This document shows, piece by piece, positions 23,880-32,660 of a stretch of DNA of 59,006 bases. Source of the stretch: Sediminibacterium soli. Lineage in GTDB: Bacteria; Bacteroidota; Bacteroidia; Chitinophagales; Chitinophagaceae. The notes below the pieces were generated by a model, which saw only the letters and a list, made by a program, of their open reading frames with translations, was not told the DNA's origin and made no database searches. The position numbers were made by a program, and so were the translations under genes. The number at the start of each line of letters is the position of its first letter. Within the stretch, counting starts at the first letter, position 1. The stretch spans positions 1-59,006 of the forward strand of contig NZ_JAACJR010000008.1 of assembly GCF_009939225.1 (NCBI RefSeq), given 5' to 3'.

Positions 23880-26800
23880 TTAAAATGTTACGTTCAGTCC
23901 GAAGGTATAGATAGAGGGTACCGGGTAGGTTCCGTTATCCGCGCCACTTGCAATCGGCGATCCCAATGCCACTTCGGGCGTATACCCTGTGGCCTTGGTG
24001 AACGTAGCCAGGTTCTGTCCGCTCAGGTACAACCGCAGTTGTTTTATACCGATGCTGCTGAAGCGCTTTTCCCCGAAGGAATAACCCAGCTGCACGGTAC
24101 GGATACGGAAATAATCGCCCGGTTCGAGGTAATAGCTGCTGAACAGGAAATTGTTCGCACGGGTATTATCCAGAATGGGTTCCACATTGGTGCTGCCGGG
24201 AGTGGTCCAGGCGTTCAGACGGTTGCTTTCATAATTCAATACGGCGAATGTGGCGGTGCGGCGCTGCGTATAGATCTTGTTTCCGGCCACACCCTGTCCT
24301 TCCAGTATCAGGTCCCAGTTCCTGTATCCCAGTGATACATTGAACCCGAAATTGAATTTGGGGAACGGTGATCCGAGATAGGTTCTGTCTGCGGGTGTGA
24401 TCACGCCATCGCCGTTTATATCGGCATAAGCGATATCGCCGGGCAGGGAATTGGTGAAACGCGCCAGTTTATCCATATCGGCGGTAGACTGGTAAACACC
24501 TGTTTGCCTGTAGCCGTAGAAATAGCCGATGGACTGTCCTGTTTCGGTTTTATTCACCCCGCCGTTGCCCAGCAGCTGGAAGTTGATGTTGTTACCGATA
24601 GAGGCCACCTTGTTTTTGTTATAGCTGCCGTTTGCAGAAATGCTGTAGGTAAAATATTTGCCGATATCGTCTTTCCATCCAAGGCTCAGCTCAATACCGC
24701 GGTTGCTGATATTACCCAGGTTGGTGTAATAGGAATAATCACCCGCAGAGCCGGGCAGCGTAATAAATGTCAGGATGTCTTTTGTGGTTCTGTCGTAAAA
24801 ATTGATGTCGCCGGTCAGCTTGTTTTTAACAGCGCGGAATTCAAGACCAATATCCAGGCCGTTCACCACTTCCCAATGCAGGTTCGGATCGGGCACATAG
24901 GCAGGCGATACCGAGCTGTATACATTGGTTCCGAATACACCCACGCTGGAGGTGTTCAGCACAGGCAGGTAAAGATTGGTACCTGTACCCATGGCACTGC
25001 CCACCTGGCCCCAGGCCGCACGCAGTTTCAGGAAATCAACCACTTTGCTGATGCTGTTGGCTGCAAATTTTTCGTCGCTGACAACCCAGCCTGCGCCCAC
25101 GCTGTAGAAATTACCCCAGCGCTGTGAGGGCGCAAACTTGGAGCTCCCGTCCCTGCGGTAGGTAAGGTTGAGCAGGTACCTGTTCTTAAACGTATAGTTC
25201 ACCCTTGCGAGGTACGACATATACGCTTCTTCGCCGCCGCTGCCCGCATAAGTGCCGGGGTTGGCCTGGTTGGCGATATTGAGGTACCAGTAATTGGGAT
25301 TGTTCGGTATGTTCAGCAGGGTATCACGACGGTTTCCGTTTACGAATGTGCTGCCGCTGTACAGGGTGGTAAAACCGAGTAAGGCGGTAACATGGTGGTC
25401 TCCGAATGTGTTGTCATAGGTAAGGGTATGGTCCTGCTGGAATTTACGGAACTCCGCCTGCGTCTGGCTTACACCGGTCTTGGCAGAGTTGTCGAAGGTA
25501 ACCGTGGTGGGTGTTGCGCCCTCGCCCAGGTTTACAAAACTGTACGGAAGCGGGGTATAGGAACGGCTGCCGTTGAAACCAAGGTCTGTATAGAAAGTAG
25601 ACTTAACCGTGAAATGATCCAGGAACTTCACTTCCGCAAAAGCGCTTCCGATAAAACGGTAGCCTTTGTTGACAGCCGTATTCCTGAAACGGTTAATGGT
25701 TGCAACAGGGTTGCCCACCTGCGCGCGCTGAAAAGAAGGCATAGAATAGTAAGTGGTGGCATCACGCTGTATCGGTACGATCGGCGCAGCCCACAGCGCA
25801 TTATTCAGCACATCCTGGGGCGACTGCTGTACCCAGTAAAAACCGGTTACATCACCGCCGATGCGGATATTCTTGTTCAAACGCAGTTCCTGGTTCAGGC
25901 GAACGATGTATTTCCGGTAGTTATCGTTTTTGATCACACCGTCCTGGTTGTTGTAACCGATATTGAACAGGGTGGTCGTTTTGTCGTTGCTGTTGGAAAT
26001 ACTCAGGTTATTGTTGGTCATGAACGCATCGCGCAGCACCTGGTCCTGCCAGTTGGTATTGGCGGTATAATTGGTATAATCAAATGCAGCGGCGCCAAGG
26101 TTGGCCAGCTGTGCGGAATACAGTTTCCTGAATCCCGCTGCATCGGTTACCGGCACTTTGCGGCTTACATGCTGCAATCCCACCGAAGTCTGGAATGCCA
26201 CACGGGTGCGGCCCTTGGGCGCGCGTTTGGTGGTTACCACGATAACACCGTTACCGCCCTGCAAACCGAAGATGGCGATAGAGGAAGGATCCCGCAGTAT
26301 CTCCATGCTTTCGATATCGGCCGGGTTCAGGTAATCGATATTGGTCTGGAACACACCGTCCACTACGTACAGCGGATCGGAGTTATTGGTGCTGTTCACA
26401 CCACGGATACGAACGGTTGGGGAAGAACCGGCACGGCCCGAATTCACGATCGTCAGACCCGCTACCCGTCCCTGCAGGGAAGATACCGGGTTGGTGGCTG
26501 GCATTTTTGCCACATCATCGCCTTTTACCGTGGTAATGGTACCGGTAAGGTCCCTTCTTCGCTGGGTACCGTAACCGATCACCACCACCTGCTCCAGCTG
26601 GGTGTTCTCGCGTACGAGCGACAGGGTCGGAATAACGGTCCTGCCATTCACCGGCACTTCCTGCGGGGTATAGCCCACATAGGAAAATACCAGCGTTGCC
26701 TTGTCGTCAACACCGCGCAGCTGCCAGTCGCCCGCAGCATTGGTATTGGTGCCGCGACCGGCGCCTTTCACCGCAACCGCTACGTTTTCCAGCGGAGCCC

Positions 26801-27251
26801 CGTTCTCATCGGTAACCTTACCGCTGATATCGATGGGCGGCGGAGGCATGGGTGCTGTTACAGGCAGGTTTACCGGTAAGGGCGCCAGCGCTTTTTCCGT
26901 TATCACGATGGTTTTATCGGTGATCTTATACCCCACAGGCTGGTCTTCAAACAAACGTTTCAGCACATTTTCCACGGGTGTGTTCGACACCTCGAGGCTG
27001 ATGTTCCTGGCCTGTTTTGCCAGCCTGGTCTCAAAAAAGAAATCATAGCCGGTCTGTTTTTTAACTTTCCGCAGCACACTTTCCAGCGAAGCATTCTTCA
27101 CAGACAGGGTTACGGGTTGCGATAAGCCGGCCGCACTCAACTGGATACAGGAGACGGTCAGCAAAACAATGATCATTCTCATGATGAGCATGTTTTTGGA
27201 GTGAAAGATGGCCCCTCGTAGCGGGACTTTCAGAAAACGCATCAATTGCAT
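23880..27251 (-). CDS. susC: SusC/RagA TonB-dependent transporter with N-terminal STN signalling domain
   Basis: This 1123-residue outer-membrane transporter imports glycan with SusD, powered by TonB. Order: signal segment (about 22-45), STN domain (about 47-115, LSVKNASLESVLRKVKKQTGYDFFF to YKITDKTIVIT), carboxypeptidase-like CarboxypepD_reg domain (about 142-222), TonB-box/plug beginning VVIGYGTQRRRDLTGTITTV, then the 22-strand barrel ending FGLNVTF. The STN domain is the part that in FecA-type systems contacts a FecR anti-sigma factor, and a FecR gene lies immediately upstream. Substrate binding should therefore switch on the ECF sigma factor at 29369. Start ATG at 27251; an internal ATG at 27242 is an alternative. 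Confidence 0.96.
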   Translation of the reverse strand: MQLMRFLKVPLRGAIFHSKNMLIMRMIIVLLTVSCIQLSAAGLSQPVTLSVKNASLESVLRKVKKQTGYDFFFETRLAKQARNISLEVSNTPVENVLKRLFEDQPVGYKITDKTIVITEKALAPLPVNLPVTAPMPPPPIDISGKVTDENGAPLENVAVAVKGAGRGTNTNAAGDWQLRGVDDKATLVFSYVGYTPQEVPVNGRTVIPTLSLVRENTQLEQVVVIGYGTQRRRDLTGTITTVKGDDVAKMPATNPVSSLQGRVAGLTIVNSGRAGSSPTVRIRGVNSTNNSDPLYVVDGVFQTNIDYLNPADIESMEILRDPSSIAIFGLQGGNGVIVVTTKRAPKGRTRVAFQTSVGLQHVSRKVPVTDAAGFRKLYSAQLANLGAAAFDYTNYTANTNWQDQVLRDAFMTNNNLSISNSNDKTTTLFNIGYNNQDGVIKNDNYRKYIVRLNQELRLNKNIRIGGDVTGFYWVQQSPQDVLNNALWAAPIVPIQRDATTYYSMPSFQRAQVGNPVATINRFRNTAVNKGYRFIGSAFAEVKFLDHFTVKSTFYTDLGFNGSRSYTPLPYSFVNLGEGATPTTVTFDNSAKTGVSQTQAEFRKFQQDHTLTYDNTFGDHHVTALLGFTTLYSGSTFVNGNRRDTLLNIPNNPNYWYLNIANQANPGTYAGSGGEEAYMSYLARVNYTFKNRYLLNLTYRRDGSSKFAPSQRWGNFYSVGAGWVVSDEKFAANSISKVVDFLKLRAAWGQVGSAMGTGTNLYLPVLNTSSVGVFGTNVYSSVSPAYVPDPNLHWEVVNGLDIGLEFRAVKNKLTGDINFYDRTTKDILTFITLPGSAGDYSYYTNLGNISNRGIELSLGWKDDIGKYFTYSISANGSYNKNKVASIGNNINFQLLGNGGVNKTETGQSIGYFYGYRQTGVYQSTADMDKLARFTNSLPGDIAYADINGDGVITPADRTYLGSPFPKFNFGFNVSLGYRNWDLILEGQGVAGNKIYTQRRTATFAVLNYESNRLNAWTTPGSTNVEPILDNTRANNFLFSSYYLEPGDYFRIRTVQLGYSFGEKRFSSIGIKQLRLYLSGQNLATFTKATGYTPEVALGSPIASGADNGTYPVPSIYTFGLNVTF

Positions 27252-27320
27252 AGATTTGGTTTAATTGGGTTAACGATCGTATGGTCTTAGCGGATTATCA
27301 GGTCAGCTTCCCAAATTCCG

Positions 27321-27344
27321 CCGGAGGTGTTCCCGCACCTCCGG
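27321..27344. terminator. GC-rich hairpin between fecR and susC
   Basis: CCGGAGGTG (27321-27329) pairs perfectly with CACCTCCGG (27336-27344) across a 6-nt loop. It lies 24 bp beyond the fecR stop and 70 bp before the susC start. No strong U tract follows on the minus strand, so attenuation or mRNA stabilisation is as likely as full termination. Confidence 0.55.
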
Positions 27345-27368
27345 TTTCCTTTGGGTTAACTGCTATGC

Positions 27369-28550
27369 TCAAGGTGTTACGATTATCTTTTTGTCTTCTA
27401 TTTTAAAATGGATCTTATTCAATTCGAGTATCTTCAGCACACTTGAAAGATTCTTATCGCGCGATACGTCTGCGGTGAAAAACCGCTCGGGTACGCCCTG
27501 CTGGTAGCTCACATCCACATCATACCAGCGCATCAGCTGTCGCATCAGCGTTTTCAGGTCGGTATCGCGGAAATCGAATTGCCCGTTCTTCCAGGCCATC
27601 ACCTGATCTACATCCACCGCGTCGCGGACATGTATGCCGCTGGTTTTGCCCATTACCGCCTGTTGTCCCGGCACCAGTTGACCGATATCGTTGCCGTTAT
27701 GCACGGTCACCGCTCCTTCGAGCAGGGTTACCCGGCTCTCGTTCTCCTCGTCGTAGGCGTTCACGTTGAAATGCGTGCCCAGCACCTCCACTTTTTTATC
27801 CCGGTATCTTACAAAAAAGGGCAGTTTTTTATTGGGCGTTACCTCAAAATAGGTTTCACCGGTTACGGTCACCGTACGTTCCTGACCCGTAAAAGCGGTA
27901 GGATAGGTAATGGAAGATGCCGCATTCAACCAAACTTTTGTGCCATCCGGCAGGCTTAGCTGGAACTGTCGTGCGCGGGGTGTGCTGAGTGTATTAAATT
28001 CCACGGCGGTCTGCCCGTTGGCGGCATGGTAGGCGATACCGTTGTTTTCTTTGGTGATGGATGCCTGTCCCTGGCTGGCGATATTGCCGTTATGCAGCGA
28101 ATCAAGCAGTATTTTCTTTCCGTTGGCCAGGGTAAGAACGGCGCCGGTGGTGCCGGGTGCCACATCCTGCGATGCCGGTTTCCAGACAACGGCTGGTGCG
28201 GAACCTGCGGCCGGCTGGGAGAAATAATAGATACCCACAAACAGCGCCACCAATGCGGCCGCCACGGAGCCCATCCAAACCAGGCGTTTTCTCCGCTGCA
28301 GCGACACCAGTTTTGACTGCCCGATCACATGGTCGAAAATAAGATCGGCCTGAGCCTCGGTGAGATGGTTACCCGCCATGCTGGCGCCCGGCTCAAGCAG
28401 GGCGATCTCCTGGTCGATCAGCTCTTTCAATGCATCTTCGGAATATTTGCTGGCCGCCTGTTGCAGAAATAACTGGCGCTCCTCGGAACCGAGGGTACCG
28501 GCTAGGTATTGCCGGAACAGAAAGGGTAATCCGTTGTCAGGTTTTCTCAT
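27369..28550 (-). CDS. FecR family anti-sigma factor
   Basis: This 393-residue inner-membrane regulator has an N-terminal cytoplasmic part that would hold the sigma factor, one membrane helix (about 88-108, WMGSVAAALVALFVGIYYF), a periplasmic FecR domain (about 195-290; SLPDGTKVWLNAASSITYP, GETYFEVTPNKKLPFFV, VEVLGTHFNVNAY) and a C-terminal DUF4974 region (LKTLMRQLMRWYDVDVSYQ). It transmits the SusC STN signal to the ECF sigma factor. Usually fecR directly follows its sigma gene; here an 818-bp gap carries an opposite-strand toxin-antitoxin pair. The gap from the fecR stop to susC is 117 bp and contains a hairpin. Confidence 0.95.
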   Translation of the reverse strand: MRKPDNGLPFLFRQYLAGTLGSEERQLFLQQAASKYSEDALKELIDQEIALLEPGASMAGNHLTEAQADLIFDHVIGQSKLVSLQRRKRLVWMGSVAAALVALFVGIYYFSQPAAGSAPAVVWKPASQDVAPGTTGAVLTLANGKKILLDSLHNGNIASQGQASITKENNGIAYHAANGQTAVEFNTLSTPRARQFQLSLPDGTKVWLNAASSITYPTAFTGQERTVTVTGETYFEVTPNKKLPFFVRYRDKKVEVLGTHFNVNAYDEENESRVTLLEGAVTVHNGNDIGQLVPGQQAVMGKTSGIHVRDAVDVDQVMAWKNGQFDFRDTDLKTLMRQLMRWYDVDVSYQQGVPERFFTADVSRDKNLSSVLKILELNKIHFKIEDKKIIVTP

Positions 28551-28769
28551 TGGCAGAGCAATTTTTTAAAGACTGCCGGGGAATCTTGCCGACCCCCCGA
28601 CCGCCCTTGGCATATGCTAAGACAACCGAAAGAAAAAAAAGGGGGTAGCGGGGATGGAAAATTGTGCAAAAAAGGGGATGGCCGGGTGACGGAATGGGGC
28701 TACCTGGTTAAATGGCTATAAGACTGGGGTTATATTTTTTGCAGGTGACTACACCCCCTTTTAATAAAA

Positions 28770-28802
28770 AAGTACTTATTTTTGTACTTAAATAAGCACT
28801 TA
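28770..28802 (+). promoter_or_regulatory. yefM promoter with three 12-bp-spaced operator-like repeats
   Basis: GTACTTA occurs at 28772-28778 and 28784-28790, and GCACTTA at 28796-28802, exactly 12 bp apart. The first two also form an inverted pair AAGTAC/GTACTT. A -7 element TATTTTTG (28777-28784) overlaps the first repeats, so a bound antitoxin complex would block transcription. YefM-type antitoxins usually autoregulate this way; binding is inferred. Confidence 0.6.
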
Positions 28803-29056
28803 TGAAAGTGGTCAATTATAGCGAGTTCCGGCAAAACCTCGCCGATAACCTGAATAGCGTGAATGATGATCATGAGATCGTGGTGGTATCGAGAACAAAA
28901 GGCAGGAATATCGTGGTCATGGATCTTGACGAATTCAACGCAATACAGGAAACCCTGCACCTGTTAGGCGCTGCTGCCAACCGCCATCGCCTGGAAACCG
29001 CCCTTCAGGAAATGGAAAGCGGAGGCGGCAGGAAGCGTAAACTGATCAACGAGTAA
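28802..29056 (+). CDS. yefM: YefM/Phd-type antitoxin
   Basis: This 84-residue protein is a YefM-family antitoxin: MKVVNYSEFRQNLADNLNSVNDDHEIVVVSRTKG contains the Phd/YefM DNA-binding fold, VVMDLDEFNAIQETLHLL its end, and the C-terminal tail (ANRHRLETALQEME) would bind and neutralise the toxin. The order antitoxin then toxin with a 5-bp gap is standard. ATG 28802 begins exactly at the conserved N terminus. The pair sits on the plus strand between the minus-strand fecR and sigma genes. It is expected to repress its own promoter at the repeats just upstream. Confidence 0.93.
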   Translation: MKVVNYSEFRQNLADNLNSVNDDHEIVVVSRTKGRNIVVMDLDEFNAIQETLHLLGAAANRHRLETALQEMESGGGRKRKLINE

Positions 29057-29061
29057 CCCGT

Positions 29062-29322
29062 ATGGAACCGGTCTTTCAAACACCAGCCTGGGAAGATTAT
29101 CTCTATTGGCAGCAGCAGGATAAAAAGACATTGATAAGGATCAATTCATTGATCCGCGACACACTTCGCTCACCCTTCAAGGGAATCGGTGAGCCCGAAG
29201 CTTTGCGAGGTGATCTTTCCGGATGCTGGAGTAGGAGGATCAACGAAGAACACAGGCTTGTATATGCGGTAATGGAAAACAGGCTTCATATCCTTCAGTG
29301 CCGGTATCATTATTTCAGATAG
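29062..29322 (+). CDS. yoeB: YoeB/Txe-type mRNA interferase toxin
   Basis: This 86-residue RelE-superfamily toxin cleaves mRNA on the ribosome. YoeB landmarks are intact: AWEDYLYWQQQDKKTLIRIN at the N terminus, GIGEPEALRGDLSGCWSRRINEEHRLVYAV with the catalytic Glu and Arg, and the C-terminal catalytic His-Tyr in CRYHYF. The length equals E. coli YoeB (84). No frameshift or missing residue is visible, so it should be active when free. It follows yefM by 5 bp and ends 47 bp short of the convergent sigma factor. Confidence 0.95.
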   Translation: MEPVFQTPAWEDYLYWQQQDKKTLIRINSLIRDTLRSPFKGIGEPEALRGDLSGCWSRRINEEHRLVYAVMENRLHILQCRYHYFR

Positions 29323-29368
29323 GAAATCCAGCCATCTAACCATTTAACAATGCAGCCATTCAACCCAC

Positions 29369-29932
29369 TCACAAAAACAACCCCCGCCCCTGCTGAACCA
29401 GGTAACGGTGCAGTTTTTCGAGTGCGTTGGCGAGGTATTTTTTAACGGTTTCTTTCGACAGCCCCATTTCGGTGGCGATCTGCTCATGTTTCTTGCCTTC
29501 CAGGCGGCTCATCTCGAACACTTTTCGCTGTTGTACGGACAAAGTGGCACTGGCCTGCTGCAATACCCGCTGCAGTTCATGGAAGGCCACGGTATCGTCT
29601 GTTACCTCGGACACTTCCGGTCTGGCCAGCATCCCGAGCGCTTTTTCCTCGATGGCCCGGCGGCGGATGACATTATATATATGATTGCGGGTAACCGTGT
29701 TCAGGTAAGCCGTGAAATTATCGACGGTGCCCAGTCGCCGGTTATGCACCCATATCTTCAGGAATATCTCCTGTACGGCATCCTCTGCTGCCGTGTCGGA
29801 ATGCAGCATCTGCCGGGCGATAAAAAATACCCTGTTGCGGTGGTGGTCGAATAATTCGCGGAAAGCAAGCACATCTCCCCTGCCGGTGCGGCGCAGTAAA
29901 CCAATCTCGTCATATGGGGACCCGGCTTGCAT
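29369..29932 (-). CDS. ECF-type RNA polymerase sigma factor
   Basis: This 187-residue sigma factor has region 2 (AFRELFDHHRNRVFFIARQMLHSDTAAEDAVQEIFLKIW, about 23-61) and region 4 (LSVQQRKVFEMSRLEGKKHEQIATEMGLSKETVKKYLANALEKLHRYL, about 133-180) with the helix-turn-helix, but no regions 1 or 3, as in Bacteroidota ECF sigmas paired with FecR. It probably directs transcription of the susC-susD-LamG-glucanase operon when released by FecR. It lies at the upstream end of the locus on the same strand, with the toxin-antitoxin pair between it and fecR. A -7 element lies 9 bp before its ATG. Confidence 0.95.
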   Translation of the reverse strand: MQAGSPYDEIGLLRRTGRGDVLAFRELFDHHRNRVFFIARQMLHSDTAAEDAVQEIFLKIWVHNRRLGTVDNFTAYLNTVTRNHIYNVIRRRAIEEKALGMLARPEVSEVTDDTVAFHELQRVLQQASATLSVQQRKVFEMSRLEGKKHEQIATEMGLSKETVKKYLANALEKLHRYLVQQGRGLFL

Positions 29933-29940
29933 GGAAACTG

Positions 29941-29948
29941 CAAATATA
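29941..29948 (-). promoter_or_regulatory. Bacteroidota -7 element TATATTTG for the ECF sigma gene
   Basis: On the minus strand TATATTTG ends 8 nt before the ATG at 29932. It fits the primary sigma factor consensus, which would give basal expression of the regulator with a very short leader. Confidence 0.5.
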
Positions 29949-30096
29949 AATAAAAGCGGACAGGGTGCCGAAAGCCTGCCAGGTCCGCCGTAAATGCCGG
30001 TTTCCCTGCCGGCAGGATTTGTCCGGGCTTATATCGCTAACCGACAGACATTGTACTATTTTCGTTTCCTTCGACACTAATTTCCAAACACCGCTT

Positions 30097-30873
30097 ATGA
30101 ACCCGATCATCAGCCTGAAGAACCTGTACAAAAGCTATGGCGATAAACAGGTGCTGAAGGGCATCAATCTCTCTATTTATCCCGGCCAGGTAATCGGCTA
30201 TATCGGTCCCAACGGCGCCGGCAAGAGCACCACCGTAAAAATATTATGCGGACTGATCAGCGACTATGAAGGTGAAGTGCTGATCGAAAACATCGATATC
30301 AAGCAGGATCCCGTTGCGGCCAAGACCCGGATCGGCTATGTACCCGAACTGGCGGAACTGTACGATGTGCTGACACCCGTGGAGTTTCTCTCTTTTATGG
30401 CGCAGCTGTACCATATGCCGGAAGAACTGGCGCAGGACCGTATCCGCAAAATGCTCACGGCATTCGGGCTCGAAGCGGCCATGCACCAGCGGATGGATAC
30501 CTTCAGCAAGGGCATGCGTCAGAAAGTGCTGATCACTTCGGGTCTGATGCATGATCCAGATATCATTATCCTTGATGAACCGTTAAGCGGACTGGATGCC
30601 AACAGCGTGATCATCGTCAAGGAACTGATCGGCAAACTGGCCAAAGAAGGCAAGACCATTTTTTACTGCAGTCATATGATGGATGTGGTGGAGAAAGTGA
30701 GCGACCGCATTGTATTGATCAACGAAGGAACCGTGGTTGCCGACGGCAGTTTTGAAGAACTGAAACAGCAGCAGGGCAACCAAAGCCTGGAAAGCATTTT
30801 TGCACACCTTACGGCAAAAGAGTCTTTGTCGGGTGCCGCTGATCAGTTGTTACATGCATTCGGTAAACAGTAA
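30097..30873 (+). CDS. ABC transporter ATP-binding protein (exporter type)
   Basis: This 258-residue ATPase has Walker A GPNGAGKST (about 38-46), Q-loop in GYVPELAELYD, signature FSKGMRQKV (a variant of LSGGQ with Lys-Gly-Met, common in ABC-2 type exporters), Walker B IIILDEPLSGLD and an H-loop in YCSHMMD. The C-terminal FAHLTAKES segment resembles drug or Na+ exporter ATPases. The ATG at 30097 is preferred: it starts at the conserved first beta strand, and earlier readings add sequence upstream of a promoter-like stretch. It is followed by its membrane partner at 30877 with a 3-bp gap. Substrate unknown. Confidence 0.93.
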   Translation: MNPIISLKNLYKSYGDKQVLKGINLSIYPGQVIGYIGPNGAGKSTTVKILCGLISDYEGEVLIENIDIKQDPVAAKTRIGYVPELAELYDVLTPVEFLSFMAQLYHMPEELAQDRIRKMLTAFGLEAAMHQRMDTFSKGMRQKVLITSGLMHDPDIIILDEPLSGLDANSVIIVKELIGKLAKEGKTIFYCSHMMDVVEKVSDRIVLINEGTVVADGSFEELKQQQGNQSLESIFAHLTAKESLSGAADQLLHAFGKQ

Positions 30874-30876
30874 GCT

Positions 30877-32586
30877 ATGAACATCGTCAATAAATTTTTT
30901 CTCTGGTTACTGCTGCTGCCGGCTGCATTTTACCGCAGGCTGGGTGTGGATACCCGGTTGCTGAAAGCCGTACTCCGCGTAAAACTGGTGATGGATGACC
31001 GGCGGGCGCCCGCCATTGGCCAGTACAAACAGAAAAAAGCAAAGCCGCCCCGTTTTGCCACCATCGGTACGATGATCTTTTCCGCGGTGCTGGGTGCGCT
31101 CTACCTGTTTGCATTCCAGATAGGCAGGGATTACAGCACCAGGCTGACGATCTATTTTTTCATTTATATTTTCATGCTGGCTTCGATCCTTATCTCCGAT
31201 TTCACCCATGTGCTGATCGATGTAAGGGATAACCTGATCATACTGCCCAAACCGATCAACGACCGCACGTTTCTTCTTTCCCGCCTGCTGCATATCGTGA
31301 TCCATGTATCGAAAATGATACTCCCGATGTCGCTGCCGGCAATGATTTATATCGGCATCGTGTTCGGGATAAAAGAGTGGCTGTCGTTTTCCGTGCTGAT
31401 CGTTTGTGCCACGCTGTTCACCATCTTCCTGATCAATGCGCTGTATGTATTGATACTGAAATTAACAACGCCGGATAAGTTCAAAAGCCTGCTGGGGTAT
31501 TTCCAGATATTCTTCGCCATATTCGTATACGGCGGCTACCAGTTGGTACCGAGGCTGCTTAACAAGGTGGTATTGAACGGCTACTCTATCCTGGATACAC
31601 CTTTGCGCCAGGCAGCGCCGCCCTATTGGTTTGCCGCCGCCTGGCAATATATCAAAGATGGCAACTGGGTTTCCTCTCTCGGGTTGTACCTGGTGCTGAG
31701 CCTGCTGCTTCCTGTTGTTTGCATCGTAACAGTGATCAGGTATTTCGCTCCTTCTTTTAACCAGAAACTGTCGATGATCAGCGGAAGCGACCAGGAATCT
31801 GCGGTTGTGGTAAAAGCCAGAACCAGCAGAAACAACGCCGGCTACCTGCGCCGGGTCAGCAGTATCGTTACCAAAAAAGGCACCGAACGTATGGCCTTTC
31901 TTCTCACCTGGCGCATCACTTCGCGCAGCAGGGATTTTAAAATGAAAGTTTACCCTTCGCTGGGTTATATATTCGTTTACCTGGTGGTGATCATTGCCGG
32001 TTCAAAAAGAATCAGCTGGACATCTTTACAGAACGACCCTGCTGTTGCCAAAATGCTTTTCTTTTTTCTTATCTATTTCAGCAGTTATGCGTTGATCATG
32101 GCCATCTACCAGCTGGTGTATTCGGATAAATACAAAGCCGCCTGGATATACCATATCACACCCGTTCTTACACCGGGCGAGCTGATCAGCGGTGCGTATA
32201 AAGCATCCATGGTTAAGTTTCTGCTGCCGGTGGCGGTGCTGTTCAGCCTGCCCTGTATCTGGCTGCTGGGGCCGGCGAACATTCCCAATATTTTGTTGGG
32301 CGTCAGCAACCAGGTGGTCGGCACCAGCCTGATCGCTTACCTGAGCCTGCGCGAGCTGCCTTTTTCACAACCGCAGGCCGCCAATAGCAAAGGAGGAAAT
32401 TTTCTCCGCGGACTTCTGTCACTGGCCATCCCTGCCTGCCTGGGCTTTGCCCATTATTTTCTGTTCGATTACACCATCGCCGTTGTGATCATGCTGCTGA
32501 TGTCTATGTCTGCCGCCTGGATGTGCATAGACGGGATGCGGAATAAGACCTGGGAGAAGATTGTGCTGACAGCACACGAAGGTTAG
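30877..32586 (+). CDS. ABC transporter membrane protein (exporter type)
   Basis: This 569-residue polytopic protein has about twelve hydrophobic segments, for example IGTMIFSAVLGALYLFAFQIG, LTIYFFIYIFMLASILI, MILPMSLPAMIYIGIVFGI and LLSLAIPACLGFAHYFLF. It contains the phrase NLIILPKPINDRTFLLSRLLHI found in Bacteroidota ABC-2-like permeases, with a soluble stretch around residues 290-340. With the ATPase 3 bp upstream it forms an ABC exporter of unknown cargo. It is convergent with the glycosyltransferase at 32661, and the gap contains a GGATT-rich half-arm. Confidence 0.85.
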   Translation: MNIVNKFFLWLLLLPAAFYRRLGVDTRLLKAVLRVKLVMDDRRAPAIGQYKQKKAKPPRFATIGTMIFSAVLGALYLFAFQIGRDYSTRLTIYFFIYIFMLASILISDFTHVLIDVRDNLIILPKPINDRTFLLSRLLHIVIHVSKMILPMSLPAMIYIGIVFGIKEWLSFSVLIVCATLFTIFLINALYVLILKLTTPDKFKSLLGYFQIFFAIFVYGGYQLVPRLLNKVVLNGYSILDTPLRQAAPPYWFAAAWQYIKDGNWVSSLGLYLVLSLLLPVVCIVTVIRYFAPSFNQKLSMISGSDQESAVVVKARTSRNNAGYLRRVSSIVTKKGTERMAFLLTWRITSRSRDFKMKVYPSLGYIFVYLVVIIAGSKRISWTSLQNDPAVAKMLFFFLIYFSSYALIMAIYQLVYSDKYKAAWIYHITPVLTPGELISGAYKASMVKFLLPVAVLFSLPCIWLLGPANIPNILLGVSNQVVGTSLIAYLSLRELPFSQPQAANSKGGNFLRGLLSLAIPACLGFAHYFLFDYTIAVVIMLLMSMSAAWMCIDGMRNKTWEKIVLTAHEG

Positions 32587-32614
32587 GATTCGCGGATGAT
32601 GGATTGGTGGATTG
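32586..32614. repeat. Single GGATT-rich arm (half-element E)
   Basis: GGATTCGCGGATGATGGATT begins at 32586 and GGTGGATTG follows, using the same words as the arms at 7264-7300 and 40710-40740. No complementary arm is visible before the next gene. Confidence 0.4.
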
Positions 32615-32660
32615 TTTTTGAGGTGGGCTGTCCGTTAGGGTATATGCCTGTGGCATTCAG

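Noticed and set aside
25392..26879. Long plus-strand reading frame of 495 codons
   Set aside because: It is antisense to susC, has no recognisable domain and a composition typical of a shadow frame; susC is certain.
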